Origin: Ardenticatenales bacterium
GTDB taxonomy: Bacteria > Chloroflexota > Anaerolineae > Promineifilales > Promineifilaceae
Assembly: GCA_020634515.1 (NCBI GenBank)
Contig: JACKBL010000004.1
Coordinates: 372,001 to 436,000, forward strand
Direction: 5' to 3'
DNA length: 64,000 nucleotides
The notes beneath the pieces were generated by a model. The model did not search any database and was not told the origin of the DNA. It worked only from the letters and a program-made list of their open reading frames with translations. Of the stretch, positions 18,190 to 28,300 are shown one piece after another. Every line of letters begins with the position of its first letter. The first letter of the stretch is position 1. Both the position numbers and the translations under genes were made by a program.

Positions 18190-19566
18190 ATGACGCAATT
18201 GACCGCCGACATTGTTATTTGCGGCGCCGGCATTGCCGGCATCGCCGCCGCCTATCACCTCACCGTTCACCAGGGCGTCCCCCATGTGCTGCTGGTTGAC
18301 GAACGCCCGCCCCTCACCCTCACCAGCGACAAATCCACCGAAGCGTACCGCAACTGGTGGCCCGGCCCCGACGCCGCCATGCGCCAGCTCATGAACCGCG
18401 GCATCGACTTGCTAGAAACGCTGGCTCAGGGAAGCGACAATCGCTTCCTCCTCAACCGCCGCGGCTACGTCTACGCCACCGCCGACCCCGCGCGCGCGGC
18501 GGCCATGCGCGCCGAAGCCGTGGCCGCCACGGACATGGGCGAGATCCGCCAGCACATGGGGCAGCCCGCGGATCCGCCCTACGCGCCCGTCGTCGCTGAA
18601 GGTTTCGCCGATCAGCCTGACGGCGTAGACCTCCTGCTTGATCCCCGCCTCATCCGTCAACACTTTCCCTATCTCTCGCCGCGGACGGTGGCCGTGCTGC
18701 ACGCTCGCCGCTGTGGCTGGTTCAGCGGACAGCAGTTGGGCATGCTGTTGTTGGAACAGGCCAAACGGCACGGCGCGCAGCTTATGACCGGACGGGTGAT
18801 GGCCGTGCGGCAGGCGGGGGGGCGCGTGGCGGGCGTGACCGTGCGGCAGGCGGATGGGCATGTGGATGTGCGCACCGATTGTTTCGTGAACGCCGCCGGT
18901 CCCCTGGTGAACGAGGTGGCCGCGCTGCTGGGGGTGGACCTGCCCGTTTTCAGTGAGCGACACATTAAGGCGTCATTCAAAGACATACTGGGCGTTATCC
19001 CCCGCGACGCGCCGCTGCTGATCTGGGAGGACGCGCAGTATTTGCCGTGGAATGACGCGGAGCGGGACTGGCTGGCGGAGGCGACGGATACGCGCTGGCT
19101 GCTGGAGCCGTTCCCCGGCGGCGTGCATACGCGCCCGGAGGGGGGCGGCGATAGCCGGAACGTGCTCATGCTCTGGGCCTATCACCCGCAAGCGGTCGCG
19201 CCCGTTTTCCCGTTGCCCGATGATCCTACCTTCCCGGAGGTGGTGCTGCGGGGCATGGCGACGATGATTCCGGGCCTTGCCGCTTACTTTGAGCAGATGC
19301 CACGCCCTTACGTGGATGGCGGTTACTACACCAAGACGCGGGAAAATCGGCTGTTGAGTTGCCCGCTGCCCGTGTCTGGCGCGTATCTTCTGGGGGCGCT
19401 TTCCGGCTATGGGCTGATGGCGGCGCTGGCGGCGGCGGAGTTGCTGGCGGCGCATGTTGTGGGGGGGGCGATGCCGGCATACGCGCCCGCTTTTGATCTG
19501 CGCCGCTATGAGGATGACGCTTACCTGCGGCAGATTGAGGACTGGGCGGGAAGTTTGCAGTTGTAG
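18190..19566 (+). CDS. FAD-dependent oxidoreductase, DAO (glycine/sarcosine oxidase) family
   Basis: 458 residues. The N-terminal Rossmann motif ADIVICGAGIAGIAAAYHL (residues 5-23) binds FAD. DERPPLTLTSDKSTEAYRNWWPG and FVNAAGPLVNEVAALLG are typical of DAO/dimethylglycine-dehydrogenase-like enzymes. The C-terminal PYVDGGYYTKTRENRLLSC, then LLGALSGYGLM, forms the second FAD-contacting part. The Rieske oxygenase gene begins 87 bases downstream on the same strand, so the two probably act in sequence on one N-methylated or amine substrate. Substrate identity is not visible. Confidence 0.85.
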   Translation: MTQLTADIVICGAGIAGIAAAYHLTVHQGVPHVLLVDERPPLTLTSDKSTEAYRNWWPGPDAAMRQLMNRGIDLLETLAQGSDNRFLLNRRGYVYATADPARAAAMRAEAVAATDMGEIRQHMGQPADPPYAPVVAEGFADQPDGVDLLLDPRLIRQHFPYLSPRTVAVLHARRCGWFSGQQLGMLLLEQAKRHGAQLMTGRVMAVRQAGGRVAGVTVRQADGHVDVRTDCFVNAAGPLVNEVAALLGVDLPVFSERHIKASFKDILGVIPRDAPLLIWEDAQYLPWNDAERDWLAEATDTRWLLEPFPGGVHTRPEGGGDSRNVLMLWAYHPQAVAPVFPLPDDPTFPEVVLRGMATMIPGLAAYFEQMPRPYVDGGYYTKTRENRLLSCPLPVSGAYLLGALSGYGLMAALAAAELLAAHVVGGAMPAYAPAFDLRRYEDDAYLRQIEDWAGSLQL

Positions 19567-19653
19567 TTTGAACGACTTGAATAATGGGACGTTTTGGGTC
19601 TGCGAGCTTCCGGGAAGGTTTCTTGGTACATGTACAATAAACGGTTAACAACT

Positions 19654-20763
19654 ATGGACAAACGACGCACGGCACAAGGGGCAAAAACATTGGCGGGGGG
19701 CTACTACACGTCCGCGGAGGTGTGGCGCCGGGAGTGGGAGCGGATTTTTGCGCGGCATTGGCTGTATGTGGGGCGGTCGGCGCAAATGGATGCGCCAGGG
19801 GCGTATGTGCTGGTGGAAGTGGGGGAGGAGAGTTTGATTTTGACGCGGGATGAGGCAGGGGTGGCGCGTGGGTTTTATAATGTATGCCGGCATCGCGGCA
19901 CACGCCTCTGCGCCCAATCCCCCGGCCAATTCTCCCACACCATCCAGTGCCCCTACCACGCCTGGACCTATGACCTGGCGGGCAGCCTCATCGGCGCGCC
20001 CAACATGCACGAAGTGGCCGACTTCCGCAAAGCGGATTACCCGCTGGTTCCCGTGGCCGTGGCCGAGTGGGAGGGGAACCTTTTCCTCAATCTGGCGACG
20101 GACGCGCCACCGCTGACGCAGGCGCTGGCCCCGATCTGGGATAAGTTCGCGGCCTGGCGATTGGCGGAACTGGTGGTGGCGCGGGAGACGGTTTATGAGG
20201 TGGCGGCGAACTGGAAGCTGATCTTCCAGAATTATTCGGAGTGCTATCACTGCCCGACGCTGCATCCCGTGTTGAACCGTTTGACGCCTTATCGAAATGC
20301 CGGCAACGACCTGGAAGAAGGCGCGATACTTGGCGGACCCATGACCCTCTCCGATGGCGTGACCAGCATGACCCTCAGCGGGCAGCGATGCGCCCCGCCC
20401 CTGGGCGACGTTCGCGGCGCGGACCTGGGGCGCGTCTACTACTACACCTTGTTCCCCGGCATGTTCCTCAGCCTCCACCCCGATTACGTCCTCATCCACC
20501 GCCTGCAACCGCTGGCCGTGGATCGCACCCGCGTCATTTGCCAGTGGCTTTTCCACCCCGACGCCCTGGCCCGTCCCGACTTCGACCCCGAGGGCGCGGT
20601 GGCCTTTTGGGACATGACCAACCGCCAGGATTGGGAAGTATGCGAACTATCGCAGCAGGGCGTTAGCTCCCGCGCCTACACGCCTGGCCCCTACGCGGAA
20701 CTAGAAAGCATGATTGCCGCCTTCGACCGCGCTTACTTACACGCCCTGCAACTGCCAGTCTGA
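19654..20763 (+). CDS. Rieske-type aromatic-ring/betaine oxygenase alpha subunit
   Basis: 369 residues from ATG 19654. The upstream in-frame start at 19594 lies in non-conserved sequence. The Rieske [2Fe-2S] ligands are C-x-H in NVCRHRGTRLC and C-x2-H in QCPYHAWTYD. The mononuclear iron site is NYSECYHCPTLHP, where the two histidines and an upstream Asn/Glu pattern match GbcA/choline-monooxygenase-like enzymes. Gene pairing with a DAO-family FAD enzyme recalls stepwise betaine/dimethylglycine demethylation, although no reductase subunit is encoded nearby. A TGCCGGCA site at 19885 lies within the Rieske-motif codons (encoding C-R-H). Confidence 0.85.
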   Translation: MDKRRTAQGAKTLAGGYYTSAEVWRREWERIFARHWLYVGRSAQMDAPGAYVLVEVGEESLILTRDEAGVARGFYNVCRHRGTRLCAQSPGQFSHTIQCPYHAWTYDLAGSLIGAPNMHEVADFRKADYPLVPVAVAEWEGNLFLNLATDAPPLTQALAPIWDKFAAWRLAELVVARETVYEVAANWKLIFQNYSECYHCPTLHPVLNRLTPYRNAGNDLEEGAILGGPMTLSDGVTSMTLSGQRCAPPLGDVRGADLGRVYYYTLFPGMFLSLHPDYVLIHRLQPLAVDRTRVICQWLFHPDALARPDFDPEGAVAFWDMTNRQDWEVCELSQQGVSSRAYTPGPYAELESMIAAFDRAYLHALQLPV

Positions 20764-20774
20764 AGAGGTTCCCT

Positions 20775-21350
20775 ATGTCCACCATCGTCGTCGTCCAAAA
20801 AGAAGGAAAAATCGTCATCGGCGCGGATACGCTGACCAAGTTTGGCGGCAGCAAAGAACACGCCGACTACATCCTCAACTCCTCCAAAATAATCCGCGTT
20901 GGCGACACCTATATCGGCTCCGTGGGGCACGCCTCCTGGCCGCTGGTGCTGGCAAGTTGCTTTCAGGATTGGGAACAGCCGCCCGCCTTCCACAGCGTGG
21001 AGGCCATTTTTGAGACGGCCCAATCGCTGCACCAGCAGTTGAAGGAGCGGTACTTCCTCAACGCGCACCGCGACAACGAAGACTCCTTTGAGGATTCGCG
21101 CCTCTACTGCCTGCTGGCGAATGCGCGCGGCATCTTTGGCCTCTATTCGCTGCGGTCGGTGCAGCAGTACAGCCGTTTTTATGCCTTCGGATCGGGGAGC
21201 GACTACGCGATGGGAGCCATGCACGTCCTATACGGGACGTCGGCCACGGCCTATGAGGTGGCGCGGGCGGCGCTGACGGCGGCGGCGGCGTTTGATGGCA
21301 GTACTGGCGATCCGTTCGACCTGTTTGAGCTAGATGCCTTGCTCGAATAA
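20775..21350 (+). CDS. HslV/proteasome-like Ntn hydrolase
   Basis: 191 residues. The start MSTIVVVQKEGKIVIGADTLTKFGG aligns with HslV/20S-beta N-termini (TTIVxVxxxGxVVIGxDxxxT). This puts Ser2 at the position of the catalytic N-terminal Thr; Met removal would expose Ser. Further Ntn-fold signs are SSKIIRVGDTYIGSVGHAS and FYAFGSGSDYAMGAMHVLY with the Gly-Ser-Gly turn typical of the fold. No HslU or other ATPase is adjacent, so it would act alone or with a distant partner. The start is 11 bases after the Rieske stop, suggesting co-transcription. Confidence 0.75.
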   Translation: MSTIVVVQKEGKIVIGADTLTKFGGSKEHADYILNSSKIIRVGDTYIGSVGHASWPLVLASCFQDWEQPPAFHSVEAIFETAQSLHQQLKERYFLNAHRDNEDSFEDSRLYCLLANARGIFGLYSLRSVQQYSRFYAFGSGSDYAMGAMHVLYGTSATAYEVARAALTAAAAFDGSTGDPFDLFELDALLE

Positions 21351-21379
21351 AGCCTGCCGGTCGCATCAGCAGTGCGTGC

Positions 21380-21412
21380 AGATTGGTTCATTCTTGGGGA
21401 ATGAACCAATCT
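21380..21412. terminator. Palindromic hairpin between convergent genes
   Basis: The 33-base palindrome (14-bp stem agattggttcattc / gaatgaaccaatct) is related to those at 4613 and 53693. It lies between the convergent Ntn-hydrolase and PPTase genes, so it could end transcription from both sides. Confidence 0.6.
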
Positions 21413-21443
21413 GAAAAGGGTCGGTAAATGCGCCCCTAATGCT

Positions 21444-22181
21444 TTATAGCGACAAACGACTTTCATAGGTCAGCAGACGCCATCCGTGTCCCTGCACCGC
21501 CAGAGCGGCGGCGTAACCGGACGCGGGATTGAACCCGTACAGCGACCAGCGGGCCACGTCGTCCGGGTCGGGCGCGACGGAGAGGAGACGCGCGGGTTCG
21601 CCGGGAGCAAAGGCGACCTCGAACTGGTCTAGCGGGCGGGAGAGACCCAGGCCAATCCCTTTGATATATGCTTCCTTGCGTGTCCAACAATCGAAGAAGG
21701 CGCGCTGACGGTGCGGAGAGGGCATTTCCGCTAGCCGCGCCCGCTCGCCCGGGGCGAAGAACTGCCCGGCAATCCCCATCATGTCGTCCAACGGGCGCAC
21801 CTGCTCTACATCCACCCCCACGGCCCCCAGCCGCGTCACCGCCACCAGCGCCATCTCGCCCGAATGGGAGAGATTAAACTGCACGCCCTGGTCCTCGTGC
21901 AGTCGCGGCTTACCCCGCGCACCGTAATCAAAGCGTAACTCCGCGGCCGGTTCGCCCACGTAGCGGCTGAGAATGAGGCGCAACATACCCCGCGCCGTCA
22001 CAAAAGCCTGGCGATGGCGGGCAAAAACGAACGCCCGCGCCCGTGCCGCTTCATCCGCCGCCAGCAGCGGCCATAACCGGTCCGCCGCTGCCGCCTGCGT
22101 CAGCCACACCCGCCATAGGTGTACCTCATTGTGTTCCAGCACCGCCGTTTCCGGCGCTGCCTGCCATGTCAGGTCTGACAT
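21444..22181 (-). CDS. 4'-phosphopantetheinyl transferase, Sfp type
   Basis: 245 residues. Sfp-family motifs are present in order: RHRQAFVTARGMLRLILSRY, QFNLSHSGEMALVAV, GVDVEQVRP (Mg/CoA-binding) and FFDCWTRKEAYIKGIGLGL (WxxKEA). The family transfers 4'-phosphopantetheine from CoA to a serine of carrier domains. It lies 140 bases downstream of the megasynthase on the same strand and is the obvious activator of its two intact ACPs. Confidence 0.93.
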   Translation of the reverse strand: MSDLTWQAAPETAVLEHNEVHLWRVWLTQAAAADRLWPLLAADEAARARAFVFARHRQAFVTARGMLRLILSRYVGEPAAELRFDYGARGKPRLHEDQGVQFNLSHSGEMALVAVTRLGAVGVDVEQVRPLDDMMGIAGQFFAPGERARLAEMPSPHRQRAFFDCWTRKEAYIKGIGLGLSRPLDQFEVAFAPGEPARLLSVAPDPDDVARWSLYGFNPASGYAAALAVQGHGWRLLTYESRLSL

Positions 22182-22198
22182 CCTGTTCCTTACTTTTC

Positions 22199-22276
22199 AA
22201 ATAGGACAACTTTTTCCGTAGTCCGATTTTCCAAATCGGACAACATTCTCCGTAGTCCGATTTTCTAAATCGGACA
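22199..22276. repeat. Tandem short palindromes (GTCCGATTTTCCAAATCGGAC type)
   Basis: Two successive ~21-bp palindromes (gtccgattttccaaatcggac and gtccgattttctaaatcggac) are separated by caacattctccgta. The design parallels the GGACAATTTG family elsewhere. They fill the PPTase-PKS gap and could attenuate transcription between the two genes. Confidence 0.7.
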
Positions 22277-22320
22277 CCACTTTTGACGCCTGTTGGGTAC
22301 GGGTATATTGAGATGTTGCC

Positions 22321-25300
22321 CTATTGTATGCTGTCGCGCAGATGCCGGCACAATGGCTCCGCCAACGCGCCCATATGCTCAGGTAAAAACAGCGTCTCGT
22401 GATTACCGGGGATGATTTCAATTTCAATGCCGGCATCCGTCAAAGCCGCCCACTTCACCTGATGCCGCCCCGTGTGCATCGCATTCGCATACAACGTGAT
22501 CTTCCCCCCATAGGCGCGTGGCTGGTAGCGGAAACGCGCCGCAAACGCCACATCCCGCAAATGCCGCATCCGCCGCGCCGCTCCCTCGCCTGCCGTGCCT
22601 TCTGGCGGCGGGGGCACAGCCCGCAGCAAACGTCGTCGCTGCACCAGGTAAGCAATCCGCGCAATCACCCGGTCCAACCGATTCCCCGTTTCCGCTCCCT
22701 TATTTTCCAACGACCGCGGCGGATCCCACACATGATGCGTCGCGTTCGGCGGAATCAGCGTATCAATCACTGCCAGATGCGCCACCTGCTCCCCCTGCGC
22801 CCACAACTGCTGCGCCATCTCAAAAGCCACAATCCCCCCCAGCGCGTGGCCGCCAATCCGGTACGGACCATGCGGCTGCACTGTCCGCACCGCCTGCAAA
22901 TAATAAGCCGCCATATCCTCAATCGTCTCATGCGGCAATTGCCCCGGTTCCAGACCCAACGGCTGCACCCCATACACAGGCCATTCCGGCCCCAGATGGC
23001 GCGCCAGCGGCAGCAGGCTTAATACTGTTCCCCCATCATCCGGCACGCAAAAGAACGGAGGCCGTGCCGTAGCCACTTCATCGCCGCCGGACAGCCGCGT
23101 CAGAACGTGCCACGTCATCGCCTCGCCCCGCTCCAGCCACGCCGCCAGTCCGGCCAGCGTCCCCGCCTGCGCCAACGCCGTCAACGGCACATACACGCCC
23201 AACTGCTCCTGAATGGTCGCGCACAGATACGCGGCATGCAAAGGATTCCCCGCCGTTTCCTCCAGCCGCTCCGTCATGCCCACTTCGCGCCCCAGGATAT
23301 TTCGCCAGATGGACGCCAACTGGCGCTCCAGAGCGCTGTGTGGCGGAGACGGTTGGCCCGTTTGTTGCGCCGCCGGGGCAGAGGTTGGCGGCAGCGATGG
23401 CGCAGGGCGAGCAGCCACCCGCGGCTGACCGCCGCGCGCCTCCGCCTGGGTGCTGTCCGCCAGTGCCTTGTCGCGGGTATGGCGGAGTTTGTTTACCAAT
23501 TCTTGCAGATGCGGCTGTTGCAGCATCGTCAGGTGGTTGCCGGGGATGATGTGAATGTCCACCCCCGCCGTGGTCAGTTCCGCCCAGTTCAGCAGCCGCC
23601 CACCCGTCACCTCACTGTTGGAGAACAGCGTGATCCGCCCCGCATACACGCGCGGCTCATAGTTCAGGCGCGCCTGGAAGTGCGCGTCGGAAGTCTCTTT
23701 TATGTAGCGGGCTTGCGGACCGAACACGTTGGGCAGGATGCCTTCTTCCTGTCTGATCTGTCGCAGCCGCCGCACCCACATCAACTGCTTCAACGGTCCC
23801 CGGCGCAGCAAATACATGCCGCGATAGAGATAATGGCGGACGGCGGAGACGCCGTCGCCGTCCGTGTCGGCGCTGCGCCATACTTGCAGCGTGGTGTGCG
23901 GGGGAACCAGCACATCTAGCACGGCCAGCATCGCCACTTTTTCCCCCTGGCGCTGCAACTGCTGCGCCATCTCGAAGGCCACGATGCCGCCAAAACAACG
24001 CCCGCCCAGCAAATAGGGGCCACGTGGCTGCACGGTGCGTAGTTCGCGCAGATAGTGGGCGGCCATCTCTTCCACTCGGTTGTGGGGCGCATGTCTGCCA
24101 TCCAGCCCCAATGGCTCCAGACCGTAAACGGGCTGATCTGGCCCCAGGTGGCGCGCCAGTTCGGTGAAGGTGAGGACGGTGCTGCCGTTTGGCGGGACCA
24201 GGAAGAGGGGGGGCTTGCTGCCTTGGGGGTGTAAGGGAACCAGCGAGGTCAGTTCAATCTCGCGGGGTAGTTCGTATTGAAAGCGTGCGGCTAACTGGCG
24301 CGCGCGTGGTCCCAGTGGGCGGGGCAGGCGCACGTTTTTCCACGCATCGGCCAGGCTGGCGTCAATGCCCCGATGTTCCAGAAAACGGGGATCGCCGATT
24401 TGCAACGATTGGGCGTAAATGCCATCCGTCATGCGATCCCCTTCATAGGGGCGCAGCATGGCGGGGTGGAAGGGGAGGCCGAGAAAGGCGCAGACACGGC
24501 GCATCGTGGCTTCCGGCTGTCGCACCAGTTCCTCGTAATGTACCAGGAGCTTGCGTTCCGGGGGGATGTTGTGCAAGAATTCGCGCGTGTTTTGGTTGGA
24601 TGCCACCCATATTTCTTCCGCCAGATGCAGCGGATCGCCCATGTTGTCGCCAAGCAGACGATCCAGGCGGGTGCGTATGGAGGAGTCAATAGCGGCGTAG
24701 GGGTGGCGCACCAGGTGAATGTATCGGGGGGCGTCGAAAAGGGTTTCGGCGCGGTCCAGGGTGGCGCGTTGGAAGGCGTAGGAGGGTGTTTTGTCCAGCA
24801 GCAGGCGGGGGTGCGCGGCTTGCTGTAGTTCAGCGTAGACTTCTTGGATGGGACGATTGGCTTGCAGCCAGGCAGCCAGTTTTGCTTTGCTGCCGGCAGC
24901 ATCCAGGTCAAAAAGGGACATCACGGCTCGCTGCAAACCTTGGTCGAGATAAGTTTGCGCCAGCGAGGTTTGCCGATCTTGCATCGTGGCATAGGGCAGC
25001 AGGTGCAGCTCCGGCGGGGAAAACAGGTCAGGGTGGCCGGCCAGCATGACGCGCAGCAAGGTGGAGCCGGAGCGGGGGCCGCTGAGGAGGAAAACGGCAG
25101 GGGGATTTTTGACGGTGGGGGGATGGTCGGCGTGGTTGGTTTTGCCGTTTAGCCGCGGCGCGGGATGGGAGGGGGCCAGGATACGGGCGGCGGCGATGGG
25201 CACGGGCGTGGGGGCTTTGTCGTGCAACTGCGCGGCGAGGTAGGCGGCCAGGTCGGTGAGGGAGGGGCGGTCGAATATCTCGCGCATGAAGAGGCTTAGA

Positions 25301-28300
25301 CCCAGGTCGGTTTGGAACTGGCGGATGAGTTCCATGACCATGATGGAGTCGAGGCCGAGTTCGACGATGCCGCGAGTGGTGTTAATGTCGGATGCCGGCA
25401 TTCGCAAAACATGCCCCACCCGCTGCCGCAAATAATCCGTCAGCAACGTGGGCCAGCCCGCGGGTGCGGCACTCTCCAGTTGGCGGCGAATGGGTGTGTT
25501 GGCGGGGAGCATCGGCGGGCTGGGCGGCTGCGCCCCCAGGTGGGACAGAATCGGTTGGGGTGCGCCCATTTCATACACGCCGCGGAAGGTGCGCCAATCC
25601 ATATCCACGACCAGCCGTTGCGTCATGCCGCCGCGCAAGATCTGCCCGAGCGTGTCCAGGGCGGCCGCGGGGGGCATGGGGCGCATCCCCAGGCGGCGCA
25701 GGTACGCTTCCTGCCCCGTTTTCACGCTCATGCCGCCGTCCGCCCATGCGCCCCAGTTGACGGACAATGCCGGCATTTCCCGCTGCCGACGATAATGAGC
25801 AAAACTATCCATAAACGCATTCGCCGCCCCATAATGCGCCAGGTCCTTCGACCCCAACGCCCCCGCCAGCGACGAAAACATCACAAAATGCGTCAGATCC
25901 ATCTCCGTCGTGAGCGCGTGCAAATGCAGCGTCCCCGCCACTTTGGCGTGCAGCGCCGCCTGCAAAGCGGCGGGCGTCAGCGCCGTCAGCGGTTGCGGCG
26001 CGGCCACGCCCGCCAGATGGAACACCCCCCGTGGCGGCGGCATCAATCCTTCCCCTTGCAGCGCCGCCAGCCGCGCAAACGCCGCTTCCAGGCTGGCGCG
26101 GTCGCCCACATCCGCCGTCAACAGCAGCACCGTCACGCCGGCTGCTTCCAGGTCGCGGATCGTGGCAATCGGCTGGCTGAAATGCCCATTTCCTGCGGCC
26201 GCATTCCACTCCACGCGCGGCGGCAGCGGCGTGCGCCCCAACAACGCCAGACGGCGCGCCCCGTGCCGCGCCAGCCAACGCGCCAGCGCCAGCCCCAGGT
26301 CGCCCAATCCCCCCGTGATTAAATAGGTGGCATCGGCGGGGAAGTGCGGCGGCGGCAGCGGTTCCAGGGGGGCCGGATGCGCGCGCGGAGCCAATGCCTG
26401 CCCATCACGGAAAGCGATCTGTCGTTCGAGGCCAGGATGCTGCAAATAGGCCAGCAGCGCGTCCACCTCACCCTCCGGTTGCGCGGGGTCCAGGTCCACC
26501 AGTCCCCCCCACAGGTCGGGGTGTTCCAGCGCCAGGGCGCGCCCAAAGCCCCACAGCAGCGCCTGCGCCGGGCGCAGCGGCGCGGCGGTGGCCGGCTGCG
26601 CGCCGCGCGTGACCAGCCAGAGGCGCGGTGGCTGATGGCGGCGGGCCAATGCCTGCGCCAACTGTAGCACCGGGACCAGGTCGGGGGAATACTCCGGGTC
26701 GCCGTCTATGCTCCACAGATAGACAATATGCGTAGTGGGCTGTGCGTCCAGAATGTCTGACCAGTCGGCGGGGCAGTTGCTGACCAGTTGGGGGAAGCTG
26801 CCCGTTTGCCGCAGACGGTCGGTAAGTTCCTGGCTGAGGCCGTTGGCGGGGCCGAGGATGAGGCAGTGGCGATGCGCCAGACCGCTGCCGTTGCGCCCGG
26901 CGGGGGCAATGAGCGGCTCCCACCGCATTTCGTATAGCCAATCGGGGGAAAAAGAAAGAGGGGAAGACGTCGCCGGGAGTGCGGCGGGATCGCGCCACGG
27001 CGGCGGCGTGGGCAGCCAGTAGCGCCGACGCTGCCACGGGTAGCGGGGCAGGGGGATTCGTCGGTCTTGCGGCTGTACGGCAGCCCAATCCACTTCCCAA
27101 CCCTGCACGTACAGCGCCGCCAATGCCTGCCGCATCTGCGCCAGTTCATCCTGGTCCCGCTTCATTGAGGTCAGGACCACGCCTGCCTGTCCATGCTGCC
27201 GCAAGCTCTGGCTGATGGAGGGGGCCAGCACGGGGTGTGGGTTGAGTTCGAGGAAGGTGGTGCAATCGTCCGCCAGCATCTGGCGCATGGCCGCCGCGAA
27301 CTGCACCGGCTGGCGCATGTTGGCGCTCCAATAATCGGGGCCTGGCGTCGCGTCCGCAACCCGCGCGCCCGTGACCGTGGAGTAGAGGGAGAGGGCCGGG
27401 CGGCGGGGTTGGATGCCCTCCAGAGCGGCGACCATTTCCGGTTGCAGCGGCGTCATTTGTGGGCTGTGCGAGGCGTAATCGACGCGCAGGAATTCGCTAT
27501 GGATGCCCTGGTCGTCCAGCGCGGCGCGCAGTTGGGTCACGCCGTCGGGGCTGCCGGAGAGGACGACGGAGGTGGGATTGATGGCGGCGATGTCTACGTG
27601 TGCTTCGTAGCCGCGCAGGGCGGCGCGGGCTTCCGCCTCGGTGAGTTCGACGATGAGCATTTTGCCCTGGCCTGCCGTGGTCTGCATTAGCCGTCCGCGA
27701 TGGTAGATGACGCGCGCGCCATCTTCGAGGCTGAGCGCGCCGCTGATGCAGGCGGCGGCGACTTCGCCCATGCTGTGGCCGACGACGGCGTGCGGCTGGA
27801 CGCCCCAACTGCGCCAGAGGGCGGCCAGGGAAAGTTGCAAGGCAAACAGGGCGGGCTGGGTGATGTCCGTCTGGTCCAGGCGGGATTCTGCTTGCGGGCG
27901 GGTCAGTTCTTGCAGCAGGGACCAGCCGGTGTAGGGGCGCAGCAGGCGGTCGCACTGCTCCATGACGGCGCGGAAGACGGGTTCGGCGGCCAATAGCTGC
28001 CGCCCCATGCCCCACCATTGTGGCCCCTGTCCGCCGCAGACGAAGACGAGCCGCGCCTGCCGGTTGGGGTGTTTTTCGTCGCGGAACAGGGGTGGCGCGG
28101 CGGGGGTGTCGGGGGCGGCGGCGAAGGCGCGCAGGTGAGTGATGGCAGCGGCGGCGTCGGTGGCGACGAGGGCGAGGCGGTGGTCGTGGTGGTCGCGGCG
28201 GCGGCTGGCGGCGGCGGCGACGGTGGTCAGGTCGGGTTCGGTTTGTAGGAGGTGGGCGTACCGTTGGGCCAGGTCGGCCAGGGCTTGTGGGTCGCGGGCG

